Shown one piece after another: positions 44,192-53,481 of a stretch of 64,000 nt of DNA. This stretch comes from Alistipes sp. Its GTDB lineage: Bacteria > Bacteroidota > Bacteroidia > Bacteroidales > Rikenellaceae. The notes under the pieces are model-generated. The model worked only from the letters and a program-made list of their open reading frames with translations, was not told the origin of the DNA and did no database searches. Made by a program: the position numbers and the translations under genes. The stretch lies in assembly GCA_017474235.1 (NCBI GenBank), contig JAFVIB010000042.1, positions 26,960 through 90,959 of the forward strand, in the 5' to 3' direction. Numbering within the stretch: the stretch's first letter is position 1; every line of letters begins with the position of its first letter.

Positions 44192-46138
44192 TTATTTGAG
44201 ATAATCTTCAAAATAGTCGGTAACTTTCTGCATCAGGTGTACTCTGTCACGACCCAAAACATTATGTTCAGCACGAGGATAAGGGAAGTAATCGACAGGT
44301 ATCCAATGACTTACACACTCGTTGATAAAGTTGAGCGAGTGCTGCCATAGAACTACATTATCGACTGCTCCCTGACAGATTAACAGCTTGCCTTTCAACT
44401 CCTTAGCGCGAGGAATAAGCGAAGTCGAGGCAAGACCCTCACTATTTGTCGCCTCACTCTCCATATATCGCTCGCCATACATCACCTCGTACCACTTCCA
44501 ATCTATCACAGGTCCTCCTGCAACGCCAACCTTGAACACCTCGGGGTAGTGGGTCATCAGCGAGATGGTCATAAAGCCTCCGTAAGACCAGCCGTGAACA
44601 CCTATGCGGTCGCTATCTACCCACTGATGGCTCTTCAGCCAAGCGATGCCTGCCATTTGGTCCTCCATCTCGCAGACTCCACACTGACGGTGGATAGCCT
44701 GCTCAAAGGCAAGTCCTCGGTTATCTGTACCGCGATTGTCCATCACAAAGACCACATAGCCACGCTGTGCCATATACATCTCCCAACGGCGCAGCTGTGC
44801 CTGGAACGAGTTGGTGACCATCTGCGAGTGCGGACCTCCATAGACATAGAGGATGACAGGGTAACGCTTTGCAGGGTCAAAGTCGATAGGCTTGATGAGG
44901 CGGTAGTAGTTGTCATACTTACCGTCGGCACTACGGACCGTGCCAAGCTCGATAGGGCAGTAGTTATGCTCTACGGTAGGGTCGGCAGCGCGGTAAAGCT
45001 CGCGGTAGAACTTGCCATCTGTGCTACCCACACCCACAACACGGGGTACAGTGAGTGACGAGTAGTTATCCGAGAAGTACTTGCCATCAGGCGAGAGGGT
45101 GCAGTTATGCCAACCCGCCTCCTGAGTAAGCTGACGGCTCTTGCCTGTACGCAGCTCTACGCTGAACAGATGACGCTCAATAGGCGAGAGCTCTGCCGAG
45201 TGGTAGAATACCGCCTTGCTGTTCTGACCCGCATACTCCACATCGGCATCTACGGCGGTCAGTCGCTCAACACTCCCTGCCGAAACAGAGCAGAGGTAGA
45301 GGTTTTGGTAGCCGTGGCGGTTGGAGGTGGTGTAGATAAACTTATCGCTATCGCCCTCAAGGAAGTAGAGCGGGTAACTCGGCTCGACATACTTCTCGTT
45401 ATCCTCCGTAAGCAGTGTGCGGATAAAGCGACCCGTAGTGGCTGAGTAGGCGTTCAGTTTAAGGTGTTTCTGACTGCGGTCAAGCACTTGCAGCCATATA
45501 GTACTGCTGTCGGGCGACCAAGTGAGGTTGGTAAGGTAACGCTCACTGTCAAAGTCGGTCACATCGAGGTAGATAATCTGCTCTGTGTCAAGGTTATAGA
45601 CACCTACACTGACTATCTCTGACGGCATACTGTTCATCGGGTACTTTATCTCAAACAGAGTACCTGTACGGCTGGTGATGTCGAGCAGCGGGAAGGTCGA
45701 GACACGGCTCTCGTCCTTCTGATAGAAGGCAAGCAGCTGACCATTTGGCGAAGGGAAGAGTCCTCCGCTAATTCCGAACTCGTTACGCGACACAGAGCTG
45801 CCTGCGACGATATTTTTGTCTGTAAAGTGGGTCACAGGCTTAGTTGTCCCGTCTGCCATAAGGCGGACAATATTGTTCTCCACTGTCTTAAACTGCGGAG
45901 ATGTGCGAGCAGGGGCTGAGGCAGCCTTGCTCTTGCCTGTACGCACGCTGATAGCACTCCAAAGGGTATCTGTGCGGTGCAGAAAGTGGTCGGGATACTC
46001 TTCACTCCACACAACAGAGTAGTTCTGCGGCACAAGCTCACGGCTCAGGATTGTCTCCTCCATAGTGAGCAGACGACGGCTCTCGGCAGCAGCCGAAAGG
46101 GCGCAAAGGGCAAAAAGTAGTGTTATGGTCTTTCTCAT
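44192..46138 (-). CDS. Dipeptidyl peptidase IV (S9B), exported
   Basis: Periplasmic serine peptidase removing X-Pro or X-Ala dipeptides. 648 residues: signal peptide (1-18), eight-bladed propeller, alpha/beta hydrolase domain. The catalytic Ser is in GVHGWSYGGFMT (about 525), Asp in CQGAVDNVV and His in PRAEHNVLG. YVYGGPHSQMV is the oxyanion-region motif. Some S9B motifs are degenerate (no clear DW-EE helix), so substrate choice may differ from human DPP-IV. It overlaps the PfkB kinase gene by one base. Confidence 0.9.
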   Translation of the reverse strand: MRKTITLLFALCALSAAAESRRLLTMEETILSRELVPQNYSVVWSEEYPDHFLHRTDTLWSAISVRTGKSKAASAPARTSPQFKTVENNIVRLMADGTTKPVTHFTDKNIVAGSSVSRNEFGISGGLFPSPNGQLLAFYQKDESRVSTFPLLDITSRTGTLFEIKYPMNSMPSEIVSVGVYNLDTEQIIYLDVTDFDSERYLTNLTWSPDSSTIWLQVLDRSQKHLKLNAYSATTGRFIRTLLTEDNEKYVEPSYPLYFLEGDSDKFIYTTSNRHGYQNLYLCSVSAGSVERLTAVDADVEYAGQNSKAVFYHSAELSPIERHLFSVELRTGKSRQLTQEAGWHNCTLSPDGKYFSDNYSSLTVPRVVGVGSTDGKFYRELYRAADPTVEHNYCPIELGTVRSADGKYDNYYRLIKPIDFDPAKRYPVILYVYGGPHSQMVTNSFQAQLRRWEMYMAQRGYVVFVMDNRGTDNRGLAFEQAIHRQCGVCEMEDQMAGIAWLKSHQWVDSDRIGVHGWSYGGFMTISLMTHYPEVFKVGVAGGPVIDWKWYEVMYGERYMESEATNSEGLASTSLIPRAKELKGKLLICQGAVDNVVLWQHSLNFINECVSHWIPVDYFPYPRAEHNVLGRDRVHLMQKVTDYFEDYLK

Positions 46139-47139
46139 TAGAACAGATATTTTTCGGTTTTAACTCGCTTGATGTACCTCTGAACATCGTCCCACGCCTC
46201 GTCAGAGAGGGTAGTGCCGACAACCTCGATTACTTTACCCGCCGTAACGGCTCCGATAGTGCCACACTGACGAAGGTCAAGACCCTCGGTAAGTCCGTAG
46301 AGGAAACCGGCTGCGTAGAAGTCTCCCGCACCCGTGGTATCGACCCTCTTGGCAGCCTTCATAATGCCGACATGGACAACCTGCTCGCCCTGCTTGATAA
46401 GCGCACCCTTCATACCGATTTTGACTACGGCAAGGGAACACATCTCCGAGATATATTGCAGCGCATTTACAGGCTCATCCTCGCCCGAAAAGACCTTCGC
46501 CTCATCCTCATTGGCAAAGACTATATCGACAGCCTCGCTAACGATACGGCGCAGAAAATCGAGATTCTCGGCTACCACATTAAAGCTGGCAAGGTCTATG
46601 GCGACAGTAAGCCCACAACGCTTTGCCGTGCGGATTACAGACTCTATAAGTGTATGGTCTTGAACAAGATAGCCCTCGATATAGAGGCAGTCGTAACCCT
46701 CAAAAATATCGGCAGTGACCTCCTCTGCACACAACTCAAGGGCTGCGCCGAGGTGGGTGAGCATAGTACGCTCCCCATCAGGCGAGATGAGCGACACGCA
46801 CTTGCCCGAGCGATGTTCTCCACGGAAGATGACAGGAGCAATGCCGAGGTTACGCAGTGCCTGCTCAAAGAAGTCGCCCGTAGTGTCACGACCTACCTTG
46901 CCGATAAAGCCGACATCTCCTCCAAGACGAGCCATAGCGCGAATAGTGTTGTCTGCCGACCCGCCAAGCGAGAGGGAGTAGGGACGACCCGCGACTGCCT
47001 TCGAGACCTCCGACTGCAAAAGACTATCTACAAGCGACATCGAGCCGCGTGCAATGTTGTAACGCTCAAGCACCTGGTCATCCTTGAGGTTTACGAGCAT
47101 ATCTGTAAGGGCATTTCCTATGCCGATAACTCTCTTCAT
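46138..47139 (-). CDS. PfkB-family kinase (adenosine-kinase-like)
   Basis: A 333-residue ribokinase-fold sugar or nucleoside kinase. The start VIGIGNALTDMLV, the substrate region LGGSADNTIRAMARLGG, and the anion-hole/catalytic motif RVDTTGAGDFYAAGFLYG (Asp as base) are clear. The overall form resembles adenosine kinases of Bacteroidota. Substrate (adenosine or a sugar) is not certain. It lies between pfkA and the DPP-IV gene in one run. Confidence 0.85.
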   Translation of the reverse strand: MKRVIGIGNALTDMLVNLKDDQVLERYNIARGSMSLVDSLLQSEVSKAVAGRPYSLSLGGSADNTIRAMARLGGDVGFIGKVGRDTTGDFFEQALRNLGIAPVIFRGEHRSGKCVSLISPDGERTMLTHLGAALELCAEEVTADIFEGYDCLYIEGYLVQDHTLIESVIRTAKRCGLTVAIDLASFNVVAENLDFLRRIVSEAVDIVFANEDEAKVFSGEDEPVNALQYISEMCSLAVVKIGMKGALIKQGEQVVHVGIMKAAKRVDTTGAGDFYAAGFLYGLTEGLDLRQCGTIGAVTAGKVIEVVGTTLSDEAWDDVQRYIKRVKTEKYLF

Positions 47140-47156
47140 AGTTTGGGCTTTATACT

Positions 47157-48137
47157 CTATATTGATAACATCTTCACAAGTTCTATATTGCTGCTCTTGA
47201 CGGTTTTGGTCTTGCTAAGTGCCTGAGAGAAAGGTGTATAGACCATCTCGCCATTCTTCACTCCGACCATAATGTTACGCTGACCCTCCTTGAGTGCCTC
47301 CACAGCTCCTGCGCCAAGCCTTGAGGCGAGAATACGGTCGGCAGCCGTCGGAGAACCACCACGCTGAAGGTGTCCGAGGATAGTCACTCGCGCATCATAC
47401 TGCGGATACTCCTCCTCCACACGGCGGGCAAGACCCATTGCTCCACCCGTTGCAGGGTCCTCGGCTACAAGGACTATGGCAGAGTTCTTGCTCTTGCGGA
47501 AACCGTTGTCTATCAGAGTCTTAAGCTGGTCATCTCCCGTCTCTGACTCAGGAATTATTGCCGCCTCTGCACCCGAGGCTATCGCACCATTGAGCGCAAG
47601 ATAACCCGCCCTGCGACCCATAACCTCAACAAAGAAGAGTCGCTCGTGCGAGGTCGCTGTATCTCGTAACTTATCCACCGCCTCGACTATCGTATTGAGT
47701 GCCGTGTCGTAACCTATCGTCACATCTGTACCCGAGAGGTCGTTGTCAATAGTGCCCGGCAGACCAACGATTGGAATATCGAACTGCTCGGCAAAGATTT
47801 GCGCACCCGTAATCGTGCCGTCACCACCAATCACCACAAGGGCATCAATCCCCGCTGCACGCATATTGTCATAGGCAAGCTGGCGACCCTCTACGGTCAT
47901 AAATTCACGACAACGAGCAGTCTTTAAAATCGTTCCACCACGCTGAATGATGTTGCTCACGCTGTTGGAGTGGAAATCAACTATCTCATTTGTAATCAGA
48001 CCTTTATAGCCACGCATAATACCCTTTACAGCCCAGCCGTTGTAACGAGCAGCACGCGTCACGGCACGAATTGCCGCATTCATCCCGGGTGCATCCCCTC
48101 CCGAGGTCAGCACACCAATTGTCTTAATCGTTGCCAT
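47157..48137 (-). CDS. pfkA: ATP-dependent 6-phosphofructokinase
   Basis: Glycolytic enzyme. 326 residues, bacterial PfkA length. [18 protein letters not shown] (ATP site), [10 protein letters not shown] and [10 protein letters not shown] (catalytic Asp in TIDND) are present, with a Gly at the ATP-type position of [16 protein letters not shown] and [10 protein letters not shown] bind fructose phosphate. The PfkB gene follows after 17 bases. Confidence 0.96.
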   Translation of the reverse strand: MATIKTIGVLTSGGDAPGMNAAIRAVTRAARYNGWAVKGIMRGYKGLITNEIVDFHSNSVSNIIQRGGTILKTARCREFMTVEGRQLAYDNMRAAGIDALVVIGGDGTITGAQIFAEQFDIPIVGLPGTIDNDLSGTDVTIGYDTALNTIVEAVDKLRDTATSHERLFFVEVMGRRAGYLALNGAIASGAEAAIIPESETGDDQLKTLIDNGFRKSKNSAIVLVAEDPATGGAMGLARRVEEEYPQYDARVTILGHLQRGGSPTAADRILASRLGAGAVEALKEGQRNIMVGVKNGEMVYTPFSQALSKTKTVKSSNIELVKMLSI

Positions 48138-48258
48138 CGTTTCTTGATTTAATCTGCGAAAGTTACAAATTTTTTCTCTAAAAGCAAATTGCGTACCTTT
48201 TTATTCTGTTGTTATTCAATGCTTTATCTTTTAATGTAAAATTTTTTTGCCAAAATAC

Positions 48259-48290
48259 TTGACAAGCGGGGGTTTGATGTTATATATTTG
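48259..48290 (+). promoter_or_regulatory. Promoter of the ATPase/primase-like pair
   Basis: TTGACA (48259-48264) and TATATTTG (48283-48290). The predicted start of transcription, near 48,296, supports the ATG at 48331 as the gene start. Confidence 0.6.
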
Positions 48291-48330
48291 CACCGAAAAA
48301 GTCATTTGTTTAATCTTAAAAGTAAAAATT

Positions 48331-49362
48331 ATGAATAATGAACAGAACTTCAGCTACGAAGAGCCGATTGATGCTATCTCCCTGCTACGCGAACAGACAC
48401 AGCGACTTATTGAGCAGATGCACGAGGAGTGCGAGAGCGAAAAAGATATCTATCGCAAGTATCTTGTAAGCGGTTACTCGATGCTCTCCAAACCGCAGCA
48501 AAGTATTGATTATCTGCTACATCCGATACTGCCGAGAACGGGCGTGGCGGCACTTGTGGGTACATCCGATTCGGGAAAATCGACCCTGCTGCGTGGGCTT
48601 GCTATGGCAGTGGCGTCGGGTGCGAAGAGTTACCTCTCCTTTCCGCTAAATATCTACCGTCGCAGGGCTATTTATGTGGCTACGGAGGATGATGAGAGCG
48701 CGATTAGTGCGCTGATGTTCAAGCAGATAGCCGAGTTGGGGACAAGCAGCGAGGAGTACTCCACGCTTGACTTTATCTTTCAGACCGACAATCTGTTACA
48801 TACCCTCGATGCCACCCTTACTGAGCGACCTGCCGACCTTGTGGTTATTGATGCCTTTGCTGACCTATATACAGGTCCAATGAATGAAAATAACCGCGTC
48901 AGAACTTTCCTCAACTCATTCTCGCAGTTGGCGCAAAAGCATAGTACCCTCTTTCTGTTCCTCCACCACACGGGAAAGCGCACCGAGACATTTGCACCGA
49001 GCAAGCATAATGCCATTGGTAGTCAGGGTTTTGAGGCTAAAATGCGACTTGTTATGGAGCTGCGACCCGACATCGAGCAGCACGACATCCGCCACCTCTG
49101 TATAGTCAAGGGAAACTACCTGCCGCAGCAGTACAAGCACGACTCGTTTGTGCTACGATTTACCGAGGGGCTCAACTTCGTTGATACGGGTGAGCGTGTG
49201 CCTTTTGAGATGCTCCGCGAGCGCACTCCCGAAAAGGAGGATGAGCGACTTGAGCAGATGAGAGCAATGCGTGCGCAGGGGATGTCGTTTAGACAAATAG
49301 CTGAGGCTGTGGGATTTAAGGATGGCTCGACAGTGTTAAGAAAATTGAGAAACAATATGTAG
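48331..49362 (+). CDS. RecA-fold AAA ATPase (RepA-helicase-like) with C-terminal HTH
   Basis: 343 residues from the ATG at 48331; an upstream in-frame start at 48247 lies before the promoter. Walker A is GTSDSGKST (about 77-85), a RecA/DnaB-type second motif reads AIYVATEDDE (113-122), Walker B is LVVIDAFADL (about 170-179), and FLFLHHTGKR (209-217) matches the sensor segment of hexameric RepA-like helicases. A C-terminal helix-turn-helix (GMSFRQIAEAVGF) follows. Such ATPases usually belong to plasmids, phages or integrative elements. Here its only partner is the primase-like gene downstream; no integrase or relaxase is seen. Confidence 0.83.
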   Translation: MNNEQNFSYEEPIDAISLLREQTQRLIEQMHEECESEKDIYRKYLVSGYSMLSKPQQSIDYLLHPILPRTGVAALVGTSDSGKSTLLRGLAMAVASGAKSYLSFPLNIYRRRAIYVATEDDESAISALMFKQIAELGTSSEEYSTLDFIFQTDNLLHTLDATLTERPADLVVIDAFADLYTGPMNENNRVRTFLNSFSQLAQKHSTLFLFLHHTGKRTETFAPSKHNAIGSQGFEAKMRLVMELRPDIEQHDIRHLCIVKGNYLPQQYKHDSFVLRFTEGLNFVDTGERVPFEMLRERTPEKEDERLEQMRAMRAQGMSFRQIAEAVGFKDGSTVLRKLRNNM

Positions 49363-49365
49363 TGT

Positions 49366-49410
49366 GTTGCTGTTGTTGCAAAACCCTATGTGTTGCAACA
49401 GCAACAATAG
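49366..49410. repeat. Left arm of a 26-bp perfect inverted repeat, itself a hairpin
   Basis: Bases 49366-49391 (beginning GTTGCTGTTGTTGC) are the exact reverse complement of 49659-49684. With the following TTGCAACAGCAAC (about 49394-49406) this arm can also fold on itself. It begins three bases after the ATPase stop codon. Confidence 0.8.
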
Positions 49411-49422
49411 TAATCTATCAGT

Positions 49423-50358
49423 ATGAATAATTACAGATATACTCTTGAGAAATATAAGGGCAGACAGAGTAGATATGTATGTCCTCAGTGTGGTCGTAAG
49501 TATGTGTTTACCAGATATATAGATACTGAGACTAATAAATATATAGCAGATAATGTAGGTAAGTGTAGTCGTCTTGATAAGTGTGGTTATCACTACACTC
49601 CGAGAGAATATTTTTCTGATAATCCACACAAAAAAGAGGTGGTGTTGTTGCATTGCAAACATAGGGTTTTGCAACAACAGCAACAGCAACAACAGCCCAC
49701 TTACTACTTGCCTGAGATTGTGGCTACGGGGTCGATAGGTCAGAGTTCGACCCATATGCGGTGGTTGGCTGCGCGGTTTGGGCAGGAGCAGGCGGATATG
49801 GTGCAGCGTATCTACCGTGTCGGGGGTCTGAATGATGATGTGATATTTTGGCAGAGGGATGTTACGGGTCGGCTGCGTACGGGCAAGATTATGGCGTATG
49901 ACGAGGTTACGGGGTGCAGGAAAAAGGGTCTTGGCACGGTGGATTGGGTACACGCGGCGATGCGTCGTGAGGGTGCGCTGCCCGAGGAGTGGGAGCTGCG
50001 GCAGTGTCTGTATGGCGAGCATCTGCTCACGCTATTTCCTCTGCGCACGGTGGCGGTGGTGGAGAGTTACAAGACCGCTCACATCGGGGCTATACTTATG
50101 CCGAGGTTGGTGTGGGTGGCGGTCGATTCGATGACGGGACTGACGGCGGAGCGTCTTAAGCCGTTGGCGGGTCGCAATGTGGTACTCTTTCCCGACGAGG
50201 GTCGCGGGTATGAGTATTGGAGCAGCAAGATTGAGGATATAGCTCGGCAGGTGGGCTTTCGCTATCGCATAAGTGACATTATGGAGGGCAGGGCTGCGGG
50301 GTCGGACATTGGCGACTTACCTGTAGGTAACATAGACGATATAACGACCTGCGGCTGA
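49423..50358 (+). CDS. Primase-like protein: zinc ribbon, poly-Gln, Toprim-like domain (DUF6371-like)
   Basis: A 311-residue protein. The N-terminus has a zinc ribbon (Cys20/Cys23 and Cys48/Cys54). Residues 84-91 are eight Gln in a row, encoded by the right arm of an inverted repeat. The C-terminal half carries Toprim-like signs: VAVVESYKTA (acidic residue), VWVAVDSMTG and VVLFPDEGRGY. This order, zinc ribbon then Toprim, is that of DNA primases, and I match it to the DUF6371 proteins of Bacteroidota mobile elements by memory. Its end overlaps the convergent thiN gene by 42 bases. Function as primase is inferred. Confidence 0.72.
   Translation: MNNYRYTLEKYKGRQSRYVCPQCGRKYVFTRYIDTETNKYIADNVGKCSRLDKCGYHYTPREYFSDNPHKKEVVLLHCKHRVLQQQQQQQQPTYYLPEIVATGSIGQSSTHMRWLAARFGQEQADMVQRIYRVGGLNDDVIFWQRDVTGRLRTGKIMAYDEVTGCRKKGLGTVDWVHAAMRREGALPEEWELRQCLYGEHLLTLFPLRTVAVVESYKTAHIGAILMPRLVWVAVDSMTGLTAERLKPLAGRNVVLFPDEGRGYEYWSSKIEDIARQVGFRYRISDIMEGRAAGSDIGDLPVGNIDDITTCG
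49659..49684. repeat. Right arm of the 26-bp inverted repeat, inside the primase-like gene
   Basis: Exact reverse complement of 49366-49391. Extended by further CAA/CAG units up to about 49,700, it encodes the poly-Gln stretch. The flanking TGTTGTTGCA and TGCAACAACA form a local 10-bp stem. Confidence 0.8.
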
Positions 50359-50940
50359 GATAGTTATCTGCTCTGCGGTAGCCTCATTGAGCGTTCCCTG
50401 CCATAGGGCGGTGAAGTCGTAGAGGGGGTAGGCAAGGTTTTGGGAGGTAAAGCCCACAGCGTCAATATTGAAGATGGAGACCTGCGCACCTTGTTTGACC
50501 TCAAGGGTTATGGTGTCACGACAGGGGATAAAGACTCCGTAGTCGGTATAGCTGCGCACATCGGCACCCCAATCGAGGTACTCGGCAAGCAGGGCGATGT
50601 TTCCGAGAGTGTGGTCCTCGCGCTTTCCCGTAGCGGCAACGATGGCTATGCGTCGCTTACCCTGACTGAGCAGGAACTGGACAGCCTTAGTTTGGTCGTT
50701 GGTCTGCTGGTCGGGGTTGTAGCGGATAATATCGGCAAAGCGGGTGCGGTTGGCACTGCTTATAGAGTCGCCGTCGCCGATGATTATGTCGGGTGTAGAG
50801 CCGTGGTCTATAAAGGTATCAGCACCGCCGTCACAACAGACCGTATAGGGGCTATTGCTCACTATATCAAGCACTTGGCTCGCTGTCGGGTAGCTGCCGT
50901 TGGCTACAACTACCGCATCTATAACTCGTTTTTTCAGCAT
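50317..50940 (-). CDS. thiN: Thiamine pyrophosphokinase
   Basis: Converts thiamine to thiamine diphosphate. 207 residues. AVVVANGSYP at the start, CCDGGAD and IIGDGDSI (the GDxDS motif binding Mg-ATP) and GKREDHTLGNIALL are family signatures. It overlaps the PnuC-type transporter gene by seven bases, a common salvage pair. Last gene of a minus-strand run that begins near 54.6 kb. Confidence 0.92.
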   Translation of the reverse strand: MLKKRVIDAVVVANGSYPTASQVLDIVSNSPYTVCCDGGADTFIDHGSTPDIIIGDGDSISSANRTRFADIIRYNPDQQTNDQTKAVQFLLSQGKRRIAIVAATGKREDHTLGNIALLAEYLDWGADVRSYTDYGVFIPCRDTITLEVKQGAQVSIFNIDAVGFTSQNLAYPLYDFTALWQGTLNEATAEQITISAAGRYIVYVTYR

Positions 50941-51494
50941 ACAATCATCTTTTTCCAGTTACGGTATCCGAAAACGGCGATTACGGCATAGAGAGCATAG
51001 AGAATGGCTGTCGGCTCAAGTCCCTTGTATAGGTAGAGGGCTGCGGAGAGCAAATCGACCACAATCCACACTATCCACTGCTCAATATACTTGCGGGCAA
51101 GCATCCACATACCCACCACGCTCAGTGCTGCCGTAGCACCGTTAATGTATGGTACATCGCTGTCTGTCAGGTAGATAAGTATCGCAGTGAAGAGTACTTG
51201 CGCGAGTATAAACACCACCGCCATAGCACCCCACACCTTACCGTTAGCGTGGGTTACGGGTAGCTCTTTCTGCTCCGTGCTGCCCCTCTTCCACACAATG
51301 TAGCCGTAGAGGGCAACGATGAGGTAGTAGATGTTTATCGCCGTGTCGGCATATAGCCCTGCGCCATAAAAGACGACAAGGTATATGGCTGGCATAATCA
51401 CGCTTGCAATCCACAGATAGATGCTCGCCTTGTACTCAAGGTAGAGGTACACAAGCCCCACGACCACCCCTGCAATCTCTAACCACTGCTCCAT
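50934..51494 (-). CDS. pnuT: PnuC/PnuT-type vitamin transporter
   Basis: A 186-residue membrane protein with about seven helices of the PnuC family (related to SemiSWEETs). YADTAINIYYLIVALYGYIVW carries the substrate-facing Asn/Trp pattern. PnuC members carry nicotinamide riboside, but the coupled thiamine pyrophosphokinase gene points to thiamine (PnuT), trapped by phosphorylation. No TPP riboswitch is seen: the gene starts one base after the stop of the PspC gene. Confidence 0.85.
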   Translation of the reverse strand: MEQWLEIAGVVVGLVYLYLEYKASIYLWIASVIMPAIYLVVFYGAGLYADTAINIYYLIVALYGYIVWKRGSTEQKELPVTHANGKVWGAMAVVFILAQVLFTAILIYLTDSDVPYINGATAALSVVGMWMLARKYIEQWIVWIVVDLLSAALYLYKGLEPTAILYALYAVIAVFGYRNWKKMIVC

Positions 51495-51495
51495 A

Positions 51496-52644
51496 CTATT
51501 GCTCTAAATCCAATGCTTGAGGGTCTGTGAGCAGCTTCTCGTAGAGCGTAGAGTCTAACGGCTCACGCAGTGCAGCTTCGTCCCAGTCGCTCTTCATTAT
51601 GCGCTCAATCTCGTCACCACTCATATTCAGCACAGCCTTTGAGCCCGTTGTGCAGAGTGCAATGATGAGCATTATCCACACCACAAACGATGTTATCAGC
51701 ACCCACCACTTCGGGCGATAGCCCATAATCAGCACCACCAGCAGGTAGATAATCACGCATATCGGCACTAACGCCACACCCGCAGCCGCTATCGGCACAC
51801 CTGCGCCAAAGCTATCTATTATCTGTGCAAGGTTACCGAGGTTTCCGAACTCAATCAGCGTCGCACCTATGCCCGTAACGCCCACAAAGAGTGTAATTAT
51901 AATTGCTATGCAGGCAACCACCAACGGGAAGAGCATCAACGCCACAAGTAGCTTGAGCATCACCACAGCCACCCTTCCAATCCACGCCACAGCACTCTGT
52001 AGGCTCGATTTTGCCTTCTGCTCGCCTGTCTGCTGAGCGTTCTTCTCGGCAATGGCTTTGGCAGTGACCTTCTCGCCCTCCATCTCGAGTTTCTCGCGTG
52101 CGCTCTTTGCCTCGGGGATTACAAACCACAGTATCATATAGACCACAAGTAGCACCCCAAAGAGGTTCTGACCCAGCGTGTTGAGCCAATAGATGTGGTG
52201 GGAGATACCGCTTATCGGCACAAAGATAAGTGGCGAGAAGATAGCGAGTCGCACCCATACAGGGTCGATGTTGAAGTACTTGCCAATGCCTGCACATACG
52301 CCACCGAGCTTGCTGTTCTCCGTGTCGCGGAACATACGGCGGCTTATGCGTGTATCTGTCGTCGGCTCATCGCTGCTCTGCTCGCCCGAAATATCCTCGG
52401 CACTGCCTAATTGGGCGATGATGTTCTCGACAAGTGGCAGACATACCACCTGCTCGCTACTGCTCTGTGCAGATAGTATCAGCTCTGCAATGCGAGCCTC
52501 GATGTCGGCAATAATCTCGCTGCTCTCTGCGCTATTTTTGTAGGCTCTTTTGAGCGACTCTATATAGTCATTCAGACGGTTGTACGCCACCTTCTCAAAG
52601 ATAAAGGCGATGCCTGAAATGCTGCACTTCTTAATCTCGTTCAT
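51496..52644 (-). CDS. PspC-domain membrane protein, long form
   Basis: 382 residues. The N-terminal ~90 residues (AYNRLNDYIESLKRAY, IIADIEARIAEL, LPLVENIIAQLGS) match the front of the shorter PspC protein at 54.1-54.6 kb. A PspC domain follows (SKLGGVCAGIGKYFNIDPVWVRL, about 112-134), and then several extra membrane helices (about 195-350) that the short form lacks. PspC proteins sense or buffer envelope stress; the Bacteroidota forms are little studied. It is five bases downstream of the DUF2807 gene. Confidence 0.83.
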   Translation of the reverse strand: MNEIKKCSISGIAFIFEKVAYNRLNDYIESLKRAYKNSAESSEIIADIEARIAELILSAQSSSEQVVCLPLVENIIAQLGSAEDISGEQSSDEPTTDTRISRRMFRDTENSKLGGVCAGIGKYFNIDPVWVRLAIFSPLIFVPISGISHHIYWLNTLGQNLFGVLLVVYMILWFVIPEAKSAREKLEMEGEKVTAKAIAEKNAQQTGEQKAKSSLQSAVAWIGRVAVVMLKLLVALMLFPLVVACIAIIITLFVGVTGIGATLIEFGNLGNLAQIIDSFGAGVPIAAAGVALVPICVIIYLLVVLIMGYRPKWWVLITSFVVWIMLIIALCTTGSKAVLNMSGDEIERIMKSDWDEAALREPLDSTLYEKLLTDPQALDLEQ

Positions 52645-52649
52645 TGTTT

Positions 52650-53471
52650 TTATCGTCTTTTAATTGTACTTGCTCCGCTGTTATTCTCTATGCTGACTGT
52701 GCAGTCGCCCGTGTAGTGCAGTGTCGATGCACCTGAGGATGAGGCTCTTAACTGCTCATTGCACTCTATCGTGGTCTTAGATGCACCCATTACCTTGACC
52801 CTTGCGCTGTCGCCTTTAAGCGAGGCTTTGGATGCGCCCGAAATCTCTGCATCAAGGCTCTTGCAGTGGAACTGCTCGGCAGATACGCTCGATGCACCCA
52901 TCACCTCGACCTCAGCCCTCTCGCAGCTGCCCGAAATATCCACTTTGGATGCTCCGACAACCTCAACCTCAGCTCTTTTGCACTCCGCCTCAAGCGACGC
53001 CTTTGCTGCACCCATAGCATCGACTGTGACCTGCTCAGCCACCACCTTGCTAAGTGCAATCTTGGATGCCGCAGCCACCTCAATATCGACCTGCTTGGCA
53101 GTAATCTGTGGCTTTACATCAATCACACCACACGCCGCCGCAGTGAAGTCGCGCAACTGCCCGTTATTTGGCATATAGACCTCCGCCTGTATCATCTCGT
53201 CGCGGTTTCTGATGTGAAACTCCTTATCAAAGCAGATGCTCAGACAACCATCCTCAACCGTCAGACGAATATTCTCTAACGCCCTCTCCGAGCCGCGGAG
53301 GATGATGTTTCCCTCCTCTCTCTGCTCCACAAAGACCTTTATCGGACCACCAACCTCAATTGCGTGGTACTCCTTCGAACTCTTGTACGCCTTCATTATC
53401 ACGCCCATACCATCAGCACTTGCTGTGGCTACGGTTACAGCGCATAATATCAATATTGCTAACCTCTTCAT
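52650..53471 (-). CDS. DUF2807 (GIN-domain) exported beta-helix protein
   Basis: 273 residues from the ATG at 53469-53471 (MKRLAILILCAVTVATASA), which starts a clear signal peptide; the longer upstream frame overlaps padR. The rest is a solenoid of short beta units in which GAS(K/S) recurs about six times (VVGASKVD, VMGASSVS, ISGASKAS, VMGASKTT, SSGASTLH, NSGASTIK), typical of DUF2807/head-GIN proteins. Likely periplasmic or on the surface. Such genes often accompany PadR and PspC genes, as here. Confidence 0.85.
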   Translation of the reverse strand: MKRLAILILCAVTVATASADGMGVIMKAYKSSKEYHAIEVGGPIKVFVEQREEGNIILRGSERALENIRLTVEDGCLSICFDKEFHIRNRDEMIQAEVYMPNNGQLRDFTAAACGVIDVKPQITAKQVDIEVAAASKIALSKVVAEQVTVDAMGAAKASLEAECKRAEVEVVGASKVDISGSCERAEVEVMGASSVSAEQFHCKSLDAEISGASKASLKGDSARVKVMGASKTTIECNEQLRASSSGASTLHYTGDCTVSIENNSGASTIKRR

Positions 53472-53481
53472 ACTCAGTTCC

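Noticed and set aside
46120-47226. Long plus-strand open frame (368 codons) over the PfkB kinase gene
   Set aside because: It is antisense to a clear kinase gene with intact motifs, has no recognisable domains, and is rich in Leu/Arg/Cys as expected of a reverse-frame shadow.
51480-51500. TPP riboswitch before pnuT/thiN
   Set aside because: Only one base separates pnuT from the preceding pspC gene, so there is no room for an aptamer.
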